Below, in pieces: positions 35,896 to 44,023 of a stretch of DNA of 64,000 bases (the first letter of the stretch is position 1; every line of letters starts with the position of its first letter). Below the pieces are notes generated by a model. The model did no database searches. It worked only from the letters and a program-made list of their open reading frames with translations, and was not told the DNA's origin. The position numbers and the translations under genes were made by a program. Source of the DNA: Rhodospirillaceae bacterium (GTDB lineage Bacteria > Pseudomonadota > Alphaproteobacteria > Rhodospirillales > Rhodospirillaceae); assembly GCA_040219235.1 (NCBI GenBank), contig JAVJSV010000008.1, positions 105,976 to 169,975 of the forward strand, given 5' to 3'.

Positions 35896-36834
35896 ATGTT
35901 GAACCACGTTCTAGCCCTCTCTGTCCTTGCGTTAACAAACATCGCATCGAACACCAGCGTTGCGCAGACCACAGCTGGTGAGGTCTTTAAAGATTGCGAG
36001 ACCTGCCCAGAAATGGTGGTGATCCCGCCCGGTGAATTTACCATGGGCTCGGAACGCGGCGAGTTTGTGCTGAATGAAATGCGTCCGGAAACGCCTGTGC
36101 ACAAACGCACCATTCGCTCTGCGTTTGCCGCCGGAAAAACAGAAGTTACGAATACCCAGTTCAAAGAATTTATCGACGCGACCGGCTATATCGCTTCAAC
36201 CGCCTGCACCAAATGGCGCGGTGAAGTGGTCATGTTCGGCGGCGACTGGACCGACCCAGATTACGGACGCGCACCACAAGGCAACGAGCCGGTGGTCTGT
36301 GTCTCCTGGCACGACGCCAAAGCGTATACGATCTGGCTCAGCGGCAAGACCGGTGAACGTTATCGCCTGTTGTCAGAAGCCGAGTGGGAATATGTTGCGC
36401 GCGATGGCACGCAAAGCACCTGGGCCTGGGGTGAAGACGAAGATCAAGCCTGCAAAACAGGCAATGTGTTTGATCTGCAAGGCGCTTCGACAGAGTATGC
36501 TAAAACCAGTGCGTCTTGGGGGCCGGTCAACTGCGATGATGGTTTTGCAGGGGTTGCACCTGTTGGCTCCTTCCCGGCAAATGGCTTTGGCCTGCACGAT
36601 CTGGGCGGCAACGTGTGGGAATGGAACGAAGATTGTTCCCTGTGGCTGTATGACGACGAAGACGTTAACGAACAGCCCAATCAGGTGCAGGGTCACTGTG
36701 ACCGGCGCGCTGTACAAGGTGGCAGTTGGTTCTCGATGATCTCACGCCATCGCCCGGCCTTCCGCGGACGTGACCCGGAAAACCTGGCCTCTCACATCTT
36801 TGGGTTCCGCGTTGCTCGCGACCTGGCAGACTAA
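35896..36834 (+). CDS. Exported FGE-sulfatase (SUMF1) domain protein, second copy
   Basis: 312 residues from ATG 35896 (GGAG six bases upstream). A signal peptide ends near TSVAQTTAG. The domain opens with CETCPEMVVIPPGEFTMGS, as in the protein at 17034, and has GERYRLLSEAEWEYVARDG, GLHDLGGNVWEW and VQGGSWFSMISRHRPAFRGR. The catalytic cysteines of formylglycine-generating enzyme are missing from the last segment. One base separates its stop from the GTG of the ABC binding protein, so the two are translated together and may work as a pair in the periplasm. The function is unknown. The upstream operator B suggests IclR control. Confidence 0.83.
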   Translation: MLNHVLALSVLALTNIASNTSVAQTTAGEVFKDCETCPEMVVIPPGEFTMGSERGEFVLNEMRPETPVHKRTIRSAFAAGKTEVTNTQFKEFIDATGYIASTACTKWRGEVVMFGGDWTDPDYGRAPQGNEPVVCVSWHDAKAYTIWLSGKTGERYRLLSEAEWEYVARDGTQSTWAWGEDEDQACKTGNVFDLQGASTEYAKTSASWGPVNCDDGFAGVAPVGSFPANGFGLHDLGGNVWEWNEDCSLWLYDDEDVNEQPNQVQGHCDRRAVQGGSWFSMISRHRPAFRGRDPENLASHIFGFRVARDLAD

Positions 36835-36835
36835 C

Positions 36836-38344
36836 GTGCACTTCAAATCAACCCTTCTGGCAGCGGTCGCTTGCTTGAGCCTAAACCACGGCGTTACTGC
36901 CGAAACACTAAATGTGGGCGGCACTGAACTGCCAGCCAGTTTAGGTAACCCTTACGCCGCGATTGGTGTCACACCGGGATCTATCTTGGGGTCTATTTAT
37001 GACGGACTGACTCGCATCGACGCGGACGGCAGCCTGCAACCCGGGTTGGCGATTGCCTGGGAAAATGATGGCGCCCAGCGCTGGACCTTTACTTTGCGTG
37101 AGGGGGCCACCTTTCAAAACGGTGCGCCCGTTACAGCGACCGGGATTGCAGCAAACATCAACGAATTGGTGAAGCCTGAAAATGCCGGTTATCCCATTGC
37201 GACAGAGATGACCGTCATTGAGTCCGCGCGCGCGCTGGATGATCGCACCCTCGAAGTGATCACACACATGCCTGATCCCATGTTGGCGAAGCGCTTTAGT
37301 TTGATGCGTATTGTCGACTTCGATTTGTGGACAGAGATTGGCCCCGACGCCTACGCCCGTGCCCCCATCGGCACTGGTCCGTATGCATTAGAGTCCTGGA
37401 ATCAAGGGGGTGCTATTGCCTTTACGGCCTACGACGGCTCATGGCGTAAAGCACAGGCATTTGACAAACTGCGTATCTTCACGCTGAAGGATTCCATCGC
37501 GCGCACGCAGGCTTTAATTGCAGGACAGATTGACCTGGCCCTGGGCCTGACGCCAGAAGATGGACCGATCATCGAAATGCAAGGCCATAATGTTCAGGTC
37601 CACTATGGCAATCAGGTCATGGCCCTGGGCCTTCCCAATGCCTTGAAAGAAGAGTCACCCCTGAACGACAAGCGTGTCCGCCAAGCCATCAACTATGCCG
37701 TCAACCGACAAGCGATTGTGGACTTTATTCTCGATGGCATGTTTCCGCTGGCCACCCAAGGCGGCACGCCAGCCAATGTGGGCTATAATCCTGATATCAA
37801 ACCGTACACCTATGACCCGGATAAAGCTCGCGCCCTGCTGGCAGAAGCCGGTTATGCGGACGGGTTTAAGTTGATCATTGAGGTGCTGGTGGGCATGGGT
37901 CCGTCTGACTCGTTGATCTATCAGCAAGCCGCTCAGGATTTATCGAAGGTCGGCATAGACGTTGATCTTCGGACAACGACCTATCCGGAGCGCACCCGAA
38001 AATACTTCAGTGGTGATTGGGGCGACGTCGATGGGTTTTCAATTCTGTGGAACAACGCGCCCTACAATGATACCGCGCGGGCGTTGCGAGATTTCTCTTG
38101 TCTTAAAGCCAACCCGTTTTTCTGTAACGATGCGGTGGCCGCGAAAATTGAAGACAGCAGCACCGACATGGATCCGGACAGCCGCGACGCCAAGCTGCGG
38201 TCGATCATGGCCGATATGCAAAAACTGGCACCGACGATTAACTTGATCGAATACGGCAGCGTTTTGGGTTACTCAGATCGCATTGAGAACATCGAAATCC
38301 GGCCCGTCGGCATTGCCTACGAGAATATTCGACTGGCCGACTAA
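36836..38344 (+). CDS. ABC transporter solute-binding protein, family 5, coupled to FGE-like gene
   Basis: 502 residues from GTG 36836, one base after the preceding stop. This start gives a clean signal peptide (HFKSTLLAAVACLSLNHG then VTAE); an upstream in-frame start would overlap the FGE-like gene and read through its end. The mature protein has the family-5 pattern GSIYDGLTRIDADGSLQPGL, FTLREGATFQNGAPVTATGI and VRQAINYAVNRQAIVDFILD, close to the protein at 30668-32203. No permease or ATPase is near. It converges with the acyl-CoA dehydrogenase gene. Confidence 0.87.
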   Translation: MHFKSTLLAAVACLSLNHGVTAETLNVGGTELPASLGNPYAAIGVTPGSILGSIYDGLTRIDADGSLQPGLAIAWENDGAQRWTFTLREGATFQNGAPVTATGIAANINELVKPENAGYPIATEMTVIESARALDDRTLEVITHMPDPMLAKRFSLMRIVDFDLWTEIGPDAYARAPIGTGPYALESWNQGGAIAFTAYDGSWRKAQAFDKLRIFTLKDSIARTQALIAGQIDLALGLTPEDGPIIEMQGHNVQVHYGNQVMALGLPNALKEESPLNDKRVRQAINYAVNRQAIVDFILDGMFPLATQGGTPANVGYNPDIKPYTYDPDKARALLAEAGYADGFKLIIEVLVGMGPSDSLIYQQAAQDLSKVGIDVDLRTTTYPERTRKYFSGDWGDVDGFSILWNNAPYNDTARALRDFSCLKANPFFCNDAVAAKIEDSSTDMDPDSRDAKLRSIMADMQKLAPTINLIEYGSVLGYSDRIENIEIRPVGIAYENIRLAD

Positions 38345-38380
38345 ACGCCTCTCGGTGGGGGCGCGCTAAATACTTTCGGC

Positions 38381-39538
38381 CTAACGATTGCGGCCTTCTT
38401 GAAGCACGTTCTTAGCGATCACACTGCGCATGGCTTCAGAGGACCCTTCGTAGGTGCGCATGGGCCGCACATCACGATAACAGCGCTCCAGTATGGTTTC
38501 ATCTGACAAACCTGACGCGCCGTGCACTTGAACGGCACGATCGACCACGCGCCCGGCCATTTCAGAGGTGAACGCCTTGATCATAGCCATTTGGGTGCGC
38601 ACTTGCTCTCCGTTTTGAGCACGCCAGGCCGCGTCATACACCATCAGCCGTGAGGCATGGAGATCCGTGGCCGAGTCCGCAATCATCCATTGAATGGCTT
38701 GGCGCGAGGCCAAAGGCTTACCAAAGGTGTGACGTTCCTGGGCATAGTCGAGCATCATTTCATAACACCGCTGCGCGATTCCAATGGCCCGCGCAGAGAT
38801 CATCACCCGACCCCGATACAGCGCGGTTTCGCTGGCGCTCCAACCTTGCCCCGGCTCGCCCAGCAACTGGCTGTCCGGCACCACGCAATCATTAAAGAAC
38901 AACTCATAGGTCGATTGGCCATGGAGCATTTTCTGCTCACGCCCCACTGAGAACCCTTGCGTGTCCGCATCGACGATGAACCAGGTGATGCCCTCATGGC
39001 GGGATGTGCCTTTGAGGCGGGTTAACACCAACACATAGCGCGCGGATTTGGCGTGACTGATCCAGCATTTGGAGCCGTTGAGCTTCCAACCCCCGTCTAC
39101 TTTTTCCGCTGAGGTTTGAATTCCGGCGAGATCTCCAGCCGCATTAGGTTCACTAAAAGCCGCTGCGCCGTGAAAGTCGCCACGCACAGAAGGAATGAGA
39201 TACTTCTCTTTTTGGGCGTCAGAGCCCAAGTTGTAGAGCACTGGGAAAAACAGAGACGACCACAGCCCACGCCCAGCCGTGCAGCGAAACGCCTCTTCCA
39301 TCACAATGCAATGATCCAGCAAGCCGAGGCCAGCGCCACCAACGTCTTCCGGCGCGTCCATAGCCCATAGACCAAGGTCTTTAATCTTCTGCTCCAACGG
39401 ACCTTGTACCTCCGGCGGCAACTCGTGAGAGTTGGGCCGATCCGGCAATGACGTCTCAAGAGGGATCAACTCCGCGTCAACAAAACGGCGCACCATTTCC
39501 TGGAGCATGCGGGTTTCTTCGGGAAGATTAAAATCCAT
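38381..39538 (-). CDS. Acyl-CoA dehydrogenase
   Basis: 385 residues from ATG 39538; a longer in-frame start would overlap the CoA transferase gene. The N-terminal domain starts DFNLPEETRMLQEMVRRFVD. The middle region has GFSVGREQKMLHGQSTYELF. The C-terminus has VQVHGASGLSDETILERCYR and RTYEGSSEAMRSVIAKNVL, in which the Glu of YEGSSE is the family's catalytic base. It introduces a double bond into an acyl-CoA. It starts four bases after the CoA transferase stop, so the CoA transferase makes its acyl-CoA substrate (inference). Confidence 0.92.
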   Translation of the reverse strand: MDFNLPEETRMLQEMVRRFVDAELIPLETSLPDRPNSHELPPEVQGPLEQKIKDLGLWAMDAPEDVGGAGLGLLDHCIVMEEAFRCTAGRGLWSSLFFPVLYNLGSDAQKEKYLIPSVRGDFHGAAAFSEPNAAGDLAGIQTSAEKVDGGWKLNGSKCWISHAKSARYVLVLTRLKGTSRHEGITWFIVDADTQGFSVGREQKMLHGQSTYELFFNDCVVPDSQLLGEPGQGWSASETALYRGRVMISARAIGIAQRCYEMMLDYAQERHTFGKPLASRQAIQWMIADSATDLHASRLMVYDAAWRAQNGEQVRTQMAMIKAFTSEMAGRVVDRAVQVHGASGLSDETILERCYRDVRPMRTYEGSSEAMRSVIAKNVLQEGRNR

Positions 39539-39542
39539 AACG

Positions 39543-41870
39543 TTATCCTTCGGCAGCGCGTGGCAGATCAGAGGTATCATCAGGGGCCAGCGTGATGTCC
39601 GGGGCTTGCCACGGGCCACGCCATGGCGCACGCAAGAACCGGCGCCCGTCATGTTCCTGGACCAATGACAGCGCCTCGACTTGGGGGTGGGTCATCAATT
39701 GATTGAGTTCAGGGAATTCAACGGCGGTTGCGCCATTGCGATTAAAGATATCCAGGGCTTCTAATGCTGGCACACGCTTGAGGTATGTTTCCCACAAACC
39801 ATGAAATTCACCACTGAGGTAGCCCATCCCAATGGTCGTACGCCCTTCTTCAATAAACCGCGCATTACCTTCAACATCTTTGAGCATGTTGAGGTCTGAC
39901 AACATGGTTTTGAAGTTATCGTTATCGCGCAAATTCATCATGGACACGAAAATGTTGTTGTCTTTGGTTTGATAGCCGTGCCGAGGGGGATCTGTTTCCG
40001 CCAGACAGTAGGACGGCCCCAACCACGCATCCGGGTTAGAGATTGCCGCCCATTGTAGCGACCGCAACGACATGGTTGCGCCGAGACGGCTGACCGCCAC
40101 ACGCTGACCCTCACCGGTTTTTTCGCGGTGATACAAAGCAGCAAGTACGCCCAGCAAGCCCATGCCCGCAGCCGCGCTTTCAGCAATGTCCGCGCCGACA
40201 CGGACAGGTTCACTCGCCAAATCGCCAAGCGCGCGGAGATAGCCCGTGATTGCTTGAATGGTCAGTTCACTGCCCGGTTGTTGCGCCAGAGGACCCGCCT
40301 CGCCGTGGTAGGAGAGGCTCAGCGTGATGAGCTTATCGTGGTTTGCCTTAGATACCACAGAGGCCAACGGATCATCGGACTGTGGTGACCAATCCATCAA
40401 AACAATATCCGCCGACGCAATAAGATTCGACGCGGCTTGCGCATCTGCGGGGTGTGCAACGTTGAGAGATACCAGCTCTTTATTGCGGTTGAGGGCGTCA
40501 TAGACTTCACTGCGGCCAGACGATGCGGTGGGCGCAAGATCGCGCGCCCAGTCGCCCTCTAAGGGTTCGACCTTAATCACCATGGCCCCCGCTTCCGCCA
40601 GCAACAGGCCAATATTTGGCCCGGCATACCCCTGGCTAAACTCGACAACCTTCAAACCAGAGAGCGGCAACTTGCCCTCACTGCTGTCTGTCGCAGAACC
40701 TGAAGTGGAGATTCCCTCGCCAAACCCAGATGCCAAAACCGTCTCCGTATCCGCGCCTGGTGCGGGCGTGGGTTGTGACATAGAGGCTGGTGTTTTTGAG
40801 AAGGTCCACGGCAGACCGCCTGACATCATCGGCCCCGTGTGATCTGGCGCGACGTCAACTAAGTATCCATTCTCCCGAATATGACGATGATTGATGAGGG
40901 TTTCCGCATCAAACACTGCACTGGCAGGCACACCTTCTTGAGCAAAACGAATTTTCCACCAACGCAACGGCCCGGTCTTGAGTTTCTCGGCAACGAGCTC
41001 ATCGAGGACATCACGGTTCTGCACCCGCAGTTGGTTGGTTGCAAAACGCGGGTCGGTTTCCAGTCCCTCTTCGCCCAGAACGGTGCATAGACCAGCCCAT
41101 TGCTGCTGAGTCTGTACGGTCACCGCGATGTAGGATTTATCTTGCGTGAGAAAGCAGCGATTGGGCGCACTGGCCGTGCACGCGCTGCCCATCCGCGGAA
41201 CAGGCTGCGCCGTTCCCAAGGTTTCTGCAACGCGGCTGGCTTGCATGGTCAAGGTCATGGCGAGGTGACTGGTGACAATGTGTCCACCTGCACCGAAACG
41301 TTGTTTGCCGATCAACCCCAACAGCACACCAGCGGCCAGGAAGGTACCGCCACTGGGGTCAATATGGGTATACCGCAGCATTTCCGGCGCGCCGTTCGGT
41401 GCGCCATTCAGCGAGGCAAAACCGCTAAACGCCTGCAAATGAGAATCGACCGCCGACATGTCGCGCATCGGACCGACATCACCCCAACCAGAACTGGAGC
41501 CATAGACGATTCCCGGATTGAGGTCTTTCGCTTGAGAGTAACCAATGCCGATCCGTTCGGCCACGCCCGGGCGATAGTTTTCGATGATCGCGTCCGCCTG
41601 ACTCAACAAGCGCTCAACAGCAGGCTTTTTCGTATCGTCTTTAAAATCTAGTTCGATGGAACGTTTGCATAAGTTTGCGATGGTATAGGCCGTGGACCAA
41701 CCGTTCTGCTGTGGCCGCGCAAGCCGGGTAATCTCGCCAGAGGGGCGCTCAACCTTGATCGCGTCAGCCCCCAAGAATGCCAGCAAAGTTGCACTCCATG
41801 GTCCGACAATAGCCGTTCCACAATCGAGCACGCGCAGACCATCAAGTGGACCTTTTTTGCTAGCTGACAT
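39543..41870 (-). CDS. Double-domain CaiB/BaiF-type (family III) CoA transferase
   Basis: 775 residues from ATG 41870, chosen for AGGAG six bases upstream. Two family III domains are fused. The first (~1-370) opens LDGLRVLDCGTAIVGPWSAT and has FLGADAIKVERPSGE. The second (~390-775) opens LSGLKVVEFSQGYAGPNIGL with AGAMVIKVEPLEGDWAR. Most members are single-domain interlocked dimers; this fusion joins both halves. It transfers CoA to a carboxylic acid, feeding the acyl-CoA dehydrogenase next in the operon. A candidate IclR operator (site C) lies ~85 bases upstream. Confidence 0.9.
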   Translation of the reverse strand: MSASKKGPLDGLRVLDCGTAIVGPWSATLLAFLGADAIKVERPSGEITRLARPQQNGWSTAYTIANLCKRSIELDFKDDTKKPAVERLLSQADAIIENYRPGVAERIGIGYSQAKDLNPGIVYGSSSGWGDVGPMRDMSAVDSHLQAFSGFASLNGAPNGAPEMLRYTHIDPSGGTFLAAGVLLGLIGKQRFGAGGHIVTSHLAMTLTMQASRVAETLGTAQPVPRMGSACTASAPNRCFLTQDKSYIAVTVQTQQQWAGLCTVLGEEGLETDPRFATNQLRVQNRDVLDELVAEKLKTGPLRWWKIRFAQEGVPASAVFDAETLINHRHIRENGYLVDVAPDHTGPMMSGGLPWTFSKTPASMSQPTPAPGADTETVLASGFGEGISTSGSATDSSEGKLPLSGLKVVEFSQGYAGPNIGLLLAEAGAMVIKVEPLEGDWARDLAPTASSGRSEVYDALNRNKELVSLNVAHPADAQAASNLIASADIVLMDWSPQSDDPLASVVSKANHDKLITLSLSYHGEAGPLAQQPGSELTIQAITGYLRALGDLASEPVRVGADIAESAAAGMGLLGVLAALYHREKTGEGQRVAVSRLGATMSLRSLQWAAISNPDAWLGPSYCLAETDPPRHGYQTKDNNIFVSMMNLRDNDNFKTMLSDLNMLKDVEGNARFIEEGRTTIGMGYLSGEFHGLWETYLKRVPALEALDIFNRNGATAVEFPELNQLMTHPQVEALSLVQEHDGRRFLRAPWRGPWQAPDITLAPDDTSDLPRAAEG

Positions 41871-41952
41871 GGGGTGCTCCTTAATTTTCGACTGGTTATT
41901 TGGCTCCAACCCTAAAGCCTAGAAACGGTTTGGCTGAGTCTGTGACAACTTT

Positions 41953-41969
41953 GGCTCACTATTCGAGCT
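41953..41969. promoter_or_regulatory. Candidate IclR operator, site C (GGCTC-N7-GAGCT)
   Basis: GGCTCACTATTCGAGCT matches the other sites except for the first base. It lies between the IclR stop and the CoA transferase start and overlaps the IclR stop codon by two bases. The wider sequence TTTGGCTC...GAGCTAAA extends the symmetry. Placement upstream of the CoA transferase/acyl-CoA dehydrogenase operon fits direct control by the adjacent IclR protein. Confidence 0.6.
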
Positions 41970-42741
41970 AAATATCTGAGTCTATTTTTGCTGATTCAAA
42001 GGCTTTGCCGATATCCGCCGCGGCTTCCTTTAGGGCAGGTAAAAACTTTGATTGCAGCTCTTTATCTGTCAGAGCAGAGGAGAAGTACCGCATGGCCAGG
42101 CACGCTAAAATACGATTGCTGGAGAAAACAGGCACAGACAGAACCGAGCGTGATGTTTCATGCCGCTTGGCAAAGCCAGCCGCACGGACCTCGTCCAAAC
42201 GCATCTTTAGAGCTTTGTCATTGGCAAAGAGAGAATTGGATTTGAATTGGCCCGCATTAGCTGCCATTTCAATCAACGTTTGGCGCTGCTCATCACCGCA
42301 GTAGCTGAGAAATACAAGACCTGACGCACTGTCGAGGATGGGAACACGATGCCCCGTCAGAAAGCGATTTTGCGATAAGGGACTCTCAAAATCCGTGTTG
42401 AAGCGAATGAGCATGTAAATGCCAGACGGCGTAGACAGGGTCAGCGGCCAAACCAAGGTTTCGCCGACGCTCTGCAACTTGGGGCGGGCGATTTCGTCAA
42501 TCCACTGCTCGTCGGAATATCCATCTGATAGCGCACGCACTTGGCGCTCTAGCCAGTATTGCCCGGAGTTTGAATCACGCCGGACAAACTTAGACTGGCG
42601 CAAGGTTTCAAGCAGCCGAAAGGTCGTGCCGCGGGTCAAACCGGTCTCGCGTGCCACCGTATTGGCATTCGTGCCGTTGTGACGGTTGAGATACTCTAAA
42701 ATCAGGAGACCGCGGTTAAACGACTGAACGGGTTGCGTCAT
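41968..42741 (-). CDS. IclR-family transcriptional regulator
   Basis: 257 residues. The N-terminal winged helix-turn-helix is FNRGLLILEYLNRHNGTNAN then RETGLTRGTTFRLLETLRQS; the IclR effector domain (~90-250) follows with RVPILDSASGLVFLSYCG. It lies between the metallo-beta-lactamase-fold gene and the CoA transferase operon. Candidate operator sites lie 32 bases upstream of its start (site D) and downstream before the CoA transferase (site C), which suggests self-regulation and control of the operon. Confidence 0.9.
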   Translation of the reverse strand: MTQPVQSFNRGLLILEYLNRHNGTNANTVARETGLTRGTTFRLLETLRQSKFVRRDSNSGQYWLERQVRALSDGYSDEQWIDEIARPKLQSVGETLVWPLTLSTPSGIYMLIRFNTDFESPLSQNRFLTGHRVPILDSASGLVFLSYCGDEQRQTLIEMAANAGQFKSNSLFANDKALKMRLDEVRAAGFAKRHETSRSVLSVPVFSSNRILACLAMRYFSSALTDKELQSKFLPALKEAAADIGKAFESAKIDSDI

Positions 42742-42772
42742 CGTTATGCATCCAACTGCTTTGTATACGCTT

Positions 42773-42789
42773 AGCTCATATTTCGAGCT
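42773..42789. promoter_or_regulatory. Candidate IclR operator, site D (AGCTC-N7-GAGCT)
   Basis: AGCTCATATTTCGAGCT has perfect five-base arms with the common seven-base AT-rich spacer. It lies 32 bases upstream of the IclR start codon, where it would overlap that gene's promoter. Confidence 0.65.
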
Positions 42790-42829
42790 ATACTATGCGC
42801 TCACAGAGACATCAGCAATGCGCAAAAAC

Positions 42830-43894
42830 CTATACGGCTTCGAAGATGTAGGCACCGGAGTCGGAACTGGTTCTCAGCACCTGTTTGTCATGCCAGAGGC
42901 AATTGAGATGCGCGAGTGTCTCCCCCAAGGCAAAGAAATACTGATGATCGTTGAGCGCCCGCGGAAAGAGAACGGTTGTGGCATACGCAGCCGTAACCGG
43001 CTGCTGACACGCTTTCAGCGCGTCATCTAGCCGATCCATATGGTGGGCGCTCAAAGCATCTATGCGCTCATGCAGTCCATAAAAAGGGAGCTTATGGGAG
43101 GGTAGAACAAGCGTGCCGGACGGCAACTGGCGAAACTTTGCCAGGCTGTCGAGAAAGTCTTTCAGCGGATCTGCGTCTAAAGCAAAGGGCATAACGCTGA
43201 CATTGGGAGAAATTCTCGGCAGCACCTGATCGCCCGAGATCAACACACCATCTTCTGCCCGGTAGAGCGCGGCCAGTTCAGGGGCATGCCCGGTGCCAAC
43301 GACCACACGCCAAGCCTGATTGTTGACCTGGAGATCATCGCCATCTCGCACTGTTTCGAAGCCGGCGAGCGCAGTCCGCTTGCGTTGGGACAGACCCTGG
43401 CGGCGCTTGAGATCGCTGTCCTGGCGCTCAGGTGGCACACCGCCCTTGACGTAAAACCCGCGCATAACCTCAACAACGTCAGCGGTGCTCATATCCGACC
43501 AGCGATGAAAGGCGGCCCACTCGTCTTTCGTCGTCCAGAGTGGAATATCAAAGGTGGACGTGAGCCATCCGGCCAGACCCATATGATCCGGATGGTGATG
43601 GGTGCAGATCAGTTTCGTCGGCTGCTGCCCTGAAAACTGGGTGTTGAGAAGCGAATTCCAATGGGTTTGAGTCACTTCGGAAGCAAAGCCAGAGTCCACC
43701 AAAGCAACGCCGCCAGTGTCTTCAAGCATCCAGAGATTGATGTGATCGAGCGCAAAGGGCAGCGGCATTCTGATCCAATGGACACCCGTGGCCACCTCAA
43801 CCGCCTGACCGGGCTCCGGGGCTTCAGCCCATGGGAATTCGAGACCGTCTGTTTCTGATTTTGATGACGTAACCACTATAAAAGCGTCCTTCAT
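42830..43894 (-). CDS. Metallo-beta-lactamase-fold hydrolase
   Basis: 354 residues, no signal peptide. The metal site is CTHHHPDHMGLAGWL (H-x-H-x-D-H). VVGTGHAPELAALY and LISGDQVLPRISPNV carry later His and Asp ligands. The ~60-residue C-terminal helical extension after VLPSHKLPFYGLHERIDAL is typical of the group containing SdsA-like and thioesterase/glyoxalase II-type enzymes. It may hydrolyse a thioester or lactone in the CoA pathway (inference). It is upstream of and co-directional with the IclR gene, and divergent from the MFS gene at 44024. Confidence 0.87.
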   Translation of the reverse strand: MKDAFIVVTSSKSETDGLEFPWAEAPEPGQAVEVATGVHWIRMPLPFALDHINLWMLEDTGGVALVDSGFASEVTQTHWNSLLNTQFSGQQPTKLICTHHHPDHMGLAGWLTSTFDIPLWTTKDEWAAFHRWSDMSTADVVEVMRGFYVKGGVPPERQDSDLKRRQGLSQRKRTALAGFETVRDGDDLQVNNQAWRVVVGTGHAPELAALYRAEDGVLISGDQVLPRISPNVSVMPFALDADPLKDFLDSLAKFRQLPSGTLVLPSHKLPFYGLHERIDALSAHHMDRLDDALKACQQPVTAAYATTVLFPRALNDHQYFFALGETLAHLNCLWHDKQVLRTSSDSGAYIFEAV

Positions 43895-43966
43895 TTAGTC
43901 ATTGATCAACACGGCCAGTTCAGTCTAGGTGCTTTGACCTCAGAAAAGATTGGCGTGTTCAACGTT

Positions 43967-44014
43967 GGTCATAGCGCGTTTGACGCGATAGGTCATAGCG
44001 CGTTTGATGCGAAA
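43967..44014 (+). repeat. Two-copy 24-bp tandem repeat upstream of the MFS gene
   Basis: Two adjacent units, 43967-43990 and 43991-44014, share GGTCATAGCGCGTTTGA and differ at three positions near the 3' end. They end nine bases before the ATG at 44024. In the frame of the downstream gene they would encode a duplicated GHSAFDA from a TTG start at 43934, but the block is more plausibly a leader or regulatory repeat. Confidence 0.7.
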
Positions 44015-44023
44015 GACAAAAGC

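Noticed and set aside
36770..36835. Longer start for the second family-5 binding protein
   Set aside because: It overlaps the end of the FGE-like gene and hides the signal peptide that GTG 36836 exposes.
38345..38380. Hairpin between the convergent binding-protein and acyl-CoA dehydrogenase genes
   Set aside because: Short stem (CGCCTC/GGGGCG with a wobble pair) without a T-run; too weak to call a terminator.
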